Source: Faecalibacterium taiwanense
Lineage (GTDB): Bacteria; Bacillota; Clostridia; Oscillospirales; Ruminococcaceae
Length of the DNA: 64,000 nucleotides
Direction of reading: 5' to 3'
Assembly: GCF_036632915.2 (NCBI RefSeq)
Contig: NZ_CP155552.1
Span: 2,666,001 to 2,730,000, forward strand
Shown: piece by piece, positions 58,466 through 64,000 of the stretch
Layout: each line of letters starts with the position of its first letter
Position numbering within the stretch: the stretch's first letter is position 1
Program-made: the position numbers and the translations under genes
The notes under the pieces: model-generated
Told to the model about the DNA's origin: nothing
What the model saw: only the letters and a program-made list of their open reading frames with translations
Database searches by the model: none

Positions 58466-58645
58466 TCAACTGATAATCAAAAATATCATTCCTAAAATTG
58501 CAAATCCTTCACAGATTGCAACTATCTTAAAATTTTTTGAACTCATTTTCCCGTTTTTATACTCATCGTGGCACAAATAAATTGTAAGTGCTGCAAACAC
58601 AATCGTCATTATCCCAATAGTTGCCATCATTTTTGTCATCTCCAT
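58466..58645 (-). CDS. Small two-helix membrane protein
   Basis: 59 aa from ATG 58645; ATG 58639 is also possible. The sequence (MEMTKMMATIGIMTIVFAAL, then TIYLCHDEYKNGKMSSK and FAILGMIFLIIS) has two membrane helices around a short polar loop. It is AT-rich compared with its neighbours and has no recognised family. It sits between the flavodoxin and the other small membrane gene. Confidence 0.55.
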   Translation of the reverse strand: MEMTKMMATIGIMTIVFAALTIYLCHDEYKNGKMSSKNFKIVAICEGFAILGMIFLIIS

Positions 58646-58666
58646 AAATCCGAGTTTGTACGACTC

Positions 58667-59145
58667 TCAAAGTTTCAGTCCATCAACCCACGCTGCCAGT
58701 TCTTTATGCCCTACATTGTGCTTGAAGACATTCCCGTCCATCAGCTTTGCGCCTTTGCAGCTCGGCGCAAGGCGTTCGTTCGTCTTGCCAATGCCGCTTC
58801 CTCCGGAGGTTGCAAACGGGATGATCGTCTTGCCAGTCAGATCATAGCTCTCAAGGAACGTATTGATAATCGTCGGCGCGACATACCACCAGATCGGAAA
58901 ACCCACAAAGATTGTGTCGTAGTCCTTCATGTTGTCCCGCTTCACGGCAATCTCAGGACGGGAGGCAGGATCGTTCATCTCAATCGTGCTGCGGGCTTTT
59001 TGTCCATCCAGTTCAGATCGGCTTCCGTGTAAGGCACCTTCGGCTCAATCTCAAAGATGTCCGCGCCGATTGCCTCAGCCAGCGTCTCGGATACCTTCGC
59101 GGTCACGCCGGACGCAGAAAAATATGCTACAAGTTTATTGCTCAT
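58667..59145 (-). CDS. Flavodoxin-like protein, frameshifted as sequenced
   Basis: ATG 59145 ([20 protein letters not shown]) follows [21 protein letters not shown] is the FMN phosphate-binding loop. The T-run 58997-59001 (plus strand) is one base short. With it, [20 protein letters not shown] continues into [20 protein letters not shown] (the flavin-stacking loop) and [20 protein letters not shown], to 58667 and 159 aa. It is probably an NAD(P)H-dependent FMN-type reductase or electron carrier. Confidence 0.85.
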
Positions 59146-59869
59146 TGTGTTCTTCCTCATCAATCTTTTCATTTCCTTCATTCAGCATGAAGTATAGCAG
59201 TGCTTCCAGCAATGTTGCCATATAGTGAAGCGACCAGTTTTCTTCCGGCTCTTTTGCCATCTTATCAAGTACGGCTCGAAAAGCCGTGGTACGGTCAATC
59301 CTTGTTTCCTCATCAATGCGGTCAAGTATGCCCTTCATTTTCAGAGCAAGTTCTTTTTCCTCGTCAGAAAGCTCCGGTATGCCAAGTAGCGCAGATAGTT
59401 TCTTGTCCTGCATAATAGCATCGCATTCGATGTATGACTTGTGTTCGGCTGACATCAATTCTTCAAAGTAGTTGATAAAAATATGAACGCGAATGCCACC
59501 TTCTTCGTCCGGGGAGAAGCAGACGGTTTGCGATTTTTCTGCAATTTCTTTCAAAAATGCAAGGTCTTCTGAGTCATCGAACTCCGCAAACGGAAGAAAC
59601 ATATTGATTTCCGCGTGCCAACGATGATAGTCCACGATTCCCTTGATATACCCGCGGTGTTGCTTGACAAACGCATCACAGCGTTCCAGAAGATACTCGT
59701 AGTTCTTCTTGTCCTCCGGTACAATGATCTTTGGTATCTTGTCCATTGCTTCGGAGTACGCTTTCAGCATACCCCCATTGACCGCGCGGTCAAACACCTC
59801 ATCGCACCATTTATCGTATTCGACAGACTCGGTTTCCCGGTAATCCTTCTCAAAGATAATATCGTCCAT
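59135..59869 (-). CDS. Acidic protein of unknown function
   Basis: 244 aa from ATG 59869. It is soluble and helix-rich ([60 protein letters not shown]), with a middle beta part ([16 protein letters not shown]). I recognise no family. It starts just downstream of the 228-aa gene and overlaps the flavodoxin start by 11 bases. Confidence 0.55.
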   Translation of the reverse strand: MDDIIFEKDYRETESVEYDKWCDEVFDRAVNGGMLKAYSEAMDKIPKIIVPEDKKNYEYLLERCDAFVKQHRGYIKGIVDYHRWHAEINMFLPFAEFDDSEDLAFLKEIAEKSQTVCFSPDEEGGIRVHIFINYFEELMSAEHKSYIECDAIMQDKKLSALLGIPELSDEEKELALKMKGILDRIDEETRIDRTTAFRAVLDKMAKEPEENWSLHYMATLLEALLYFMLNEGNEKIDEEEHNEQ

Positions 59870-59873
59870 TGCG

Positions 59874-60560
59874 TTACCCCTTTATGATTTTCTCAAGCTG
59901 CATTTCGGTCGCGTTAGGCAGACGTGATTGCAGATGTTTTAGAATGCGCTCTTTGGATTCCTGCGGGTCTCGCTGATAGGCGGAGGTGATAAAGTCGTAC
60001 CCGAAAAGCTCTTCCGGCGTCGAATACTCCGCGACACCCCAGCCATAAGGTCTTCCGTACCTGTCCTGCATATAGACAAAATCCGCAATGCAGACATAGC
60101 TCTGCATTTGCAGTCTCGTGATACACGTCTCAAAGCCGGTGTTGCCGCCCTTGCGGTAGTTCAGAGCCTCTTTCAGGCGTTTGGAAAGCATCCCGCCTTC
60201 ACCGTCTATGGCTTCATAAAGCTCCTTGTCCTTGTATGACGCCAAGCCGTCATCCCAACGGGCGTCAAAGTCATAGCCGTCACGCCGTAAGTTCGCAAAG
60301 TTCGGAATCCACTCCCGACTCACAAATCCAGCTTTCTTGTTGAAAAGTTTGCCGTAGAGACATTTGCCACTCCGCGCAGCCGGACCTTTCCATTCCCACG
60401 GACCATCTACATCATCCGCAAACCATAACTCAGGTGGGCAAAGTTCCTCGATGGAGAAGCCGTGAATCTCATTCCGAAAGAAGGGCAGAAAGCCGTATTG
60501 CTCAACAGCGGCAATCAAGTCATCGGCACTATGCAGTTGTCCGACATCTCGCTCTGACAT
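59874..60560 (-). CDS. Conserved clostridial protein, possibly AlkZ-related
   Basis: 228 aa. The pattern GFLPFFRNEIHGFSIEELCP, VDGPWEWKGPAARSGKCLYG, KLFNKKAGFVSREWIPNFAN and DARWDDGL is widespread in Clostridia and is sometimes labelled AlkZ-related, because AlkZ glycosylases share the WEWKGP-like segment. Without the DNA-binding winged helices I cannot support glycosylase activity. It shares one base with the stop of the small gene upstream. Confidence 0.6.
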   Translation of the reverse strand: MSERDVGQLHSADDLIAAVEQYGFLPFFRNEIHGFSIEELCPPELWFADDVDGPWEWKGPAARSGKCLYGKLFNKKAGFVSREWIPNFANLRRDGYDFDARWDDGLASYKDKELYEAIDGEGGMLSKRLKEALNYRKGGNTGFETCITRLQMQSYVCIADFVYMQDRYGRPYGWGVAEYSTPEELFGYDFITSAYQRDPQESKERILKHLQSRLPNATEMQLEKIIKG

Positions 60561-60865
60561 TACTCTGCCTCTTCAATCACGCCATAATCAATCAGGATAT
60601 TTTTCTCCGCATACTGCGGGTAAACAATACCCATCATTTCATACTGATAACGTCTCACGCGGCGATGCTCCTGAACCGGCTCCGGTGCATACGCAGCGGT
60701 TTCACAGTGCGCATATTCCGGCATTTCCGCAAGATCATCCCGAACGGCACGGATAAGCGCGTTTGCCACATCATCAATGCTTTTGCCGGTTTCCACGGCA
60801 ACCAGTTCGTGCTTCCGGACTGCCTTGTCCAGATTACCGGGGGAGCGAAACAGCTTGTATTTCAT
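60560..60865 (-). CDS. Small protein of unknown function
   Basis: 101 aa from ATG 60865, after AAAGGACGGGC. It is soluble, with a short helix (SIDDVANALIRAVRDDLAEM) and a tail with several tyrosines. It overlaps the next gene by one base (TAATG). No family is known to me. Confidence 0.5.
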   Translation of the reverse strand: MKYKLFRSPGNLDKAVRKHELVAVETGKSIDDVANALIRAVRDDLAEMPEYAHCETAAYAPEPVQEHRRVRRYQYEMMGIVYPQYAEKNILIDYGVIEEAE

Positions 60866-60898
60866 ATCATTGCCCGTCCTTTCTCTCTATCGGTCTGT

Positions 60899-61723
60899 CT
60901 ATTCTTCCTGAAATCTGTTCTTTAGGGACGCAATCATCGCTTGTGCGGCGATGCTCAGATACAAAACTCCAATTTCATAGATAAATTCGCGGTCGATCAC
61001 GATAAAGCATTCTCTAATGTGTGTGAAAACCAGTTCCAGCAAGTCCCTGTACAGTGGATCATCAAAGGGCTTGAACCGTGCAAACTTGCTTTTGGCAGCG
61101 TCCCATGTCATGGACGCTTCGCCCTCAGCACTGGTCATCACCTCGCAGAGAATCATGCTGACGCCCATTTTCCCGTTGCCGGTCAGGAGTTCTCCTTCGT
61201 AATAGCTGAGAAGGTCTTTCTTACGTCGGAGCGGAATCATATCACAGTTGTCATCAAGCTCAAATGCAATCAGCTCCGCAGCGAGTTCCCGCCAGACCGC
61301 ATATCCGGCGTTAATGGTTCCGTCCTCTTCGTGGCTGATGGTATCGTCCATGCAGTATCGTTCATAGAAGTTATCCCCGCCAAGCTCGTTGCGGGTGCAG
61401 AAGATATGCGCCAGCTCATGCAGAAGAATGTGCTTCAACTCTGCCGGATAACGCGCAATGTCTGTCCGCAGAAGGATTCCATCAACGCCGTCTCCTTTAC
61501 CGACGAAGGCAGAGGCATGAAAGTCAAAATAGCCGTCCTCTGTATAGCGGTCTTCCAGCCGATCAGGGAAATACTGCTTGCAGAACTGTTCAAAGACTTC
61601 CTGCTGATTTTCCGTCTGAAAGCAGCACAGCACAAGGTTGTCCTCGCTGAACTCCGTTCCCATGCGCTCGTTAAAGATGGAAGCGGCATAGAAAAGGGCT
61701 TCTTTATAGTCGTTGTTGTTCAT
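60899..61723 (-). CDS. Putative zinc metallopeptidase with HELAH motif
   Basis: 274 aa from ATG 61723. HILLHELAHIFCTRNE holds the HExxH zinc motif, with YAVWRELAAELIAFELDD supplying a likely third ligand glutamate. The N-terminal part (YKEALFYAASIFNERMGTEF) is helical, as is the C-terminus. It may process a regulator, like ImmA, but its length and context make that only a guess. It is followed by further unknowns in the same operon. Confidence 0.65.
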   Translation of the reverse strand: MNNNDYKEALFYAASIFNERMGTEFSEDNLVLCCFQTENQQEVFEQFCKQYFPDRLEDRYTEDGYFDFHASAFVGKGDGVDGILLRTDIARYPAELKHILLHELAHIFCTRNELGGDNFYERYCMDDTISHEEDGTINAGYAVWRELAAELIAFELDDNCDMIPLRRKKDLLSYYEGELLTGNGKMGVSMILCEVMTSAEGEASMTWDAAKSKFARFKPFDDPLYRDLLELVFTHIRECFIVIDREFIYEIGVLYLSIAAQAMIASLKNRFQEE

Positions 61724-61747
61724 CTAATTACTATCCTTCATCCTCAT

Positions 61748-62284
61748 TCACCCCTCCGGTCTGACATTTCTCAGGAAGTCAGAGTGCGGCACATACGGCA
61801 AGTTGAGCTGCCAGCCCATGCGGTTCAGCTCGTTGAGCTTGATCAGCATCAGGTTGATGTTTGTTCCCATTGCAGCAGAAAGCTGCACCACATCGTAGTC
61901 CTGCTTCATCAGGTCAATCAGCTCATCATCATCAATGATCAGGTGGGAGGCAAACGCATTCGCCTCATATTCGTGTTTTGTGCGCATATCAAACAGCACG
62001 AACTCCGGAAGCGGCTCGTTTCCTTTGGCAAGATCGCGGTGAAAGGTATCATGCCCGATCTCGTGACCGCAGACCATTTGCATGATCAGATACTCCATAT
62101 TGGAGTTCAGAAGAATATGCCGCTCTTTATGGCGGTAGGTGTACATTCCGAGCAGATCGTTCAGATTGTCAAGGAAATGGAGATGAATGCCCAGCTCACG
62201 GGCAATCTTCAAGGTATCTCTTGTTCCACAGCTTTTGACAATGCTGTTCGCCTTTTTGTATATTTCCTCGGAGCGAATTATCAC
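61748..62284 (-). CDS. ImmA/IrrE-family metallopeptidase
   Basis: 178 aa. A short N-terminal region (RSEEIYKKANSIVKSCGTRD, TLKIARELGIHLHF) precedes the zinc site MVCGHEIGHDTFHRD, with TKHEYEANAFASHLII as third ligand region. These are standard ImmA features. In ICEBs1 ImmA cleaves the repressor ImmR after DNA damage and switches the element on. The Xre regulator just upstream in the same direction is the likely target. Confidence 0.88.
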   Translation of the reverse strand: MIIRSEEIYKKANSIVKSCGTRDTLKIARELGIHLHFLDNLNDLLGMYTYRHKERHILLNSNMEYLIMQMVCGHEIGHDTFHRDLAKGNEPLPEFVLFDMRTKHEYEANAFASHLIIDDDELIDLMKQDYDVVQLSAAMGTNINLMLIKLNELNRMGWQLNLPYVPHSDFLRNVRPEG

Positions 62285-62352
62285 GGGACCTTCACCCCTT
62301 TCATGTTGAATACAGTCAAAGTAAATCCGTCGGGAAGCCGAGACGCAGACAG

Positions 62353-62781
62353 TTATTCCTCTGCGTCCGTCTCGGTCTTCTTGTATTTCTTCGGCGTGTA
62401 TTTCTCAACATTCCGGGCTTTGGATTCCCAATATATATCCTGCAACGCCTTCATCACCGCATCCTTGTCCTGCTCAGACAGCGTACCGCCCGCAAACAAG
62501 CCGGACATCCCTTCAATCAGGTCCTTTGCCTGTTTCATGCCACGAGAGCCGTACTGCTCGGATGCCTGAACCACAAACTCTTCGTCCTCGGTCAGCAGAT
62601 AGTTCACATCCACCTTGAAGTATTCCGCGATTTTTCTGTAAGCGTCCTTGGTGCGGGGAAAGGAAATGCCGTTCTCGTACCGGGTAATCATACGTCTGTT
62701 GATCCCCAGTGCATCGGCTACTTCCTGCTGGGTCAGCTTCCGCTTCTCCCGTTCAGCCTTGAATTTCTCTCCAAACGTCAT
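62353..62781 (-). CDS. Xre-family repressor (ImmR-like)
   Basis: 142 aa from ATG 62781 (MTFGEKFKAEREKRKLTQQE), eight bases past GGAGTG; that GTG is an alternative start. The helix-turn-helix is EVADALGINRRMITRYENGI. A longer hydrophilic C-terminal region (KQADLIEGMSGLFAGG-like, ending in charged helices) could be the cleavage-sensing part. It lies upstream of the ImmA-like gene and downstream of a perfect promoter with inverted repeats, consistent with autoregulation. Confidence 0.85.
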   Translation of the reverse strand: MTFGEKFKAEREKRKLTQQEVADALGINRRMITRYENGISFPRTKDAYRKIAEYFKVDVNYLLTEDEEFVVQASEQYGSRGMKQAKDLIEGMSGLFAGGTLSEQDKDAVMKALQDIYWESKARNVEKYTPKKYKKTETDAEE

Positions 62782-62836
62782 TTTGGTAATCACTCCTGTT
62801 CACAAAAAGTTTGCGACATCAAATTGCGCAAGTCTA

Positions 62837-62865
62837 TTGACAAAGGCACTTGAAGTGCGTATAAT
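62837..62865 (+). promoter_or_regulatory. Consensus sigma-A promoter towards 63051
   Basis: TTGACA (62837-62842), 17 bases, TATAAT (62860-62865), a perfect consensus. Transcription would start near 62872, at the left edge of the operator repeats. A repressor there would block it. Confidence 0.8.
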
Positions 62866-62871
62866 AATGAC

Positions 62872-62936
62872 TGAGCAATCCAACTACTCATAGTATATCT
62901 TGAATTGCTCATCCTGTCAAGGGGCATGAGTAGTTG
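62872..62936. promoter_or_regulatory. Operator region with interleaved inverted repeats
   Basis: CAACTACTCAT (62881-62891) and ATGAGTAGTTG (62926-62936) form a perfect 11-base inverted repeat. Between and beside them TGAGCAAT (62872-62879) and ATTGCTCA (62904-62911) form a second. They overlap both divergent promoters and are the likely binding sites of the ImmR-like protein. Confidence 0.65.
62892..62920 (-). promoter_or_regulatory. Consensus sigma-A promoter of the immR-like operon
   Basis: On the minus strand TTGACA (62915-62920), 17 bases, TATACT (62892-62897). It drives the immR-immA-like genes and possibly the whole minus-strand cargo run to the relaxase. Confidence 0.75.
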
Positions 62937-63050
62937 TACACGAAAAAGTTACATCTTTTGAGCAGTTCAAATGGACAGGCATTTATGCTGCCGAAGATCA
63001 TCCGTACCGGCATACACCGGTATAAGGGAACAGGAGTGAGAAAAACGCAA

Positions 63051-63311
63051 ATGGCTACACAGTACAGAAAAGCATACGTCCCGGTTACGCTGGATGTGGA
63101 CAAGGAGGGGGCAATCCTCCCTCGCCTTATCTGGTGGGACAACGGTGTGATCTTTCAAATCGACCAGATTCTTTACAAATGCCGCGCCACATCCAAGAAG
63201 GTTGGGGGCGGAGGCATCCGTTACACAGTTCAGATTCGCGGAAAGGAGTCATTTCTTTTTCACGAAGGAGACAAGTGGTTCGTCGAAGCAAAGGAGGACA
63301 ACTGCTCATGA
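63051..63311 (+). CDS. Small protein of unknown function, divergent from immR
   Basis: 86 aa from ATG 63051 (MATQYRKAYVPVTLDVDKEG, then AILPRLIWWDNGVIFQIDQI). CAGGAGTGAG lies about 13 bases before it, a rather long spacing; the frame is open further upstream. It is a beta-rich, basic protein (RYTVQIRGKESFLFHEGDKW) of a type common next to ImmA-like genes. The stop overlaps the next ATG. Confidence 0.65.
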   Translation: MATQYRKAYVPVTLDVDKEGAILPRLIWWDNGVIFQIDQILYKCRATSKKVGGGGIRYTVQIRGKESFLFHEGDKWFVEAKEDNCS

Positions 63312-64000
63312 TTTTATCCCAGCGCCAACTTGAAGAAATTGCAGCCTCAACAACAAAGGACTTCAATCGGTTCTTTTTCGGGGATGAGGCGGACAAGCCC
63401 GACCGATCAGCTTTGCCAACACCCATTGATCAGTTTGCAAAGAATTATCTCGGTCTTCGCGTATCATTCGCCCGTCTCTCGCCGGATGGAAGCATCTGCG
63501 GTGTCACTGCCTATGCCGACACTGAGTACAAGATCACGGAGCTTGGCATTACGCGCACACTGGCTTTGAAGCGTAATCAGGTCATCTTGGACGAGAGCTT
63601 CATTCGATCCGGCAACGTGCAGCGGCTCTGCGCCAAGCGCAGATTTACCCTTGCCCACGAGTGCGCCCATCAGATTCTCTTCCAACTGGAATCGGAAGAG
63701 GTAAAGGCGTCCTGCGAAATGAAATATTCCGCACGGACAGCCTATACGCCGCGAGAGCTGAAAACCCGCGAGGACTGGAACGAGTGGCAAGCAAATGTCT
63801 TGGGTGCGGCGATCCTGCTTCCTCAAAAAGAGGTTGACCTGGCAATGCGTCGGTTTGCAGAAACGCCGCTGATCAATTACGAGGGGAGGTATTCGTATGG
63901 TGATCACTTAACGCTGCGCCTTTTCTGCCGGTTGTTCGGTGTCTCCAAGACAACGGCGTCTATCCGCCTTCGTCAGCTCGGCTACATGGTAGATCGTCCA
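63308..64000 (+). CDS. ImmA/IrrE-like metallopeptidase, 3' end outside window
   Basis: 231 residues are visible from ATG 63308. A mixed N-terminal part (QLEEIAASTTKDFNRFFFGD) leads to AKRRFTLAHECAHQILFQLE with the HExxH zinc motif and WNEWQANVLGAAILLPQKEV as third-ligand region. The C-terminal LRLFCRLFGVSKTTASIRLR, helix-turn-helix-like, is also usual in this family. It is driven by the perfect promoter at 62837. It could cleave the ImmR-like repressor in competition with the ImmA-like protein at 61748. Confidence 0.85.
   Translation, partial: MILSQRQLEEIAASTTKDFNRFFFGDEADKPDRSALPTPIDQFAKNYLGLRVSFARLSPDGSICGVTAYADTEYKITELGITRTLALKRNQVILDESFIRSGNVQRLCAKRRFTLAHECAHQILFQLESEEVKASCEMKYSARTAYTPRELKTREDWNEWQANVLGAAILLPQKEVDLAMRRFAETPLINYEGRYSYGDHLTLRLFCRLFGVSKTTASIRLRQLGYMVDRP

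Overview
The window looks like a gut-associated Clostridia chromosome, probably Oscillospiraceae/Ruminococcaceae and Faecalibacterium-like. This is inferred from the GC-rich coding style, strong AGGAGG ribosome sites and Tn1549/CTn-type conjugation genes. No rRNA, tRNA or CRISPR array was seen.

Layout. (1) Positions 1-5418, minus strand: the head of a type I-E CRISPR-Cas operon (cas3, cse1/cas8e, cse2/cas11, start of cas7e). (2) 6076-10778, plus strand: the left part of a first conjugative element (ICE A: repA, parA, a wrecked parB, a DUF3846 protein, pcfB, virD4). It breaks off just after the virD4 P-loop. (3) About 10780-11186: the first part of a large serine recombinase gene, cut short. 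(4) From about 11280: a second, more complete ICE (ICE B). It holds an antirepressor, repA, pcfB, virD4, Maff-2, VirB6-, VirB3- and VirB4-like proteins, an NlpC/P60 hydrolase, topB, two DNA methyltransferases, an ArdC/LtrC-like protein, a TTRAP-like protein and ArdA, ending near 34010. (5) 34150-48900: a cargo or defence block with an Xre regulator, a YpsA-like SLOG protein, a DinG-type helicase, a NYN protein and a type I restriction-modification system. The last has an adjacent HEPN-like gene and an hsdS inversion cassette driven by its own tyrosine recombinase. (6) 49066-62781, minus strand: relaxase, MobC-like protein and a putative oriT, then a long cargo run (SIMPL, vWA, YolD, AAA ATPase, Y-family polymerase, macro domain, SRPBCC, flavodoxin, unknowns, metallopeptidases) headed by an ImmA/ImmR-like pair. 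(7) 62837-64000: a divergent promoter/operator and a plus-strand pair with another ImmA-like peptidase, which runs off the window.

How it fits together. ICE B carries a full transfer kit: relaxase plus oriT, VirD4 coupling protein and a VirB-like channel with a cell-wall hydrolase. It also has anti-restriction functions (ArdA, ArdC-like protein, two methyltransferases). The type I RM locus can assemble alternative specificity subunits. Nearly identical repeats sit at the hsdS half-gene joints, and in the opposite orientation the same repeat encodes the hsdS C-terminus and stop. One hsdS C-half currently lies backwards, so one hsdS is only half a gene.

A strong caution: at least fourteen genes are interrupted by what looks like loss of one base, usually in a short homopolymer, and in each case adding one base restores a family-like protein. 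This points to uncorrected indel errors in the assembly more than to real decay. parB of ICE A and virD4 of ICE A look truly broken.
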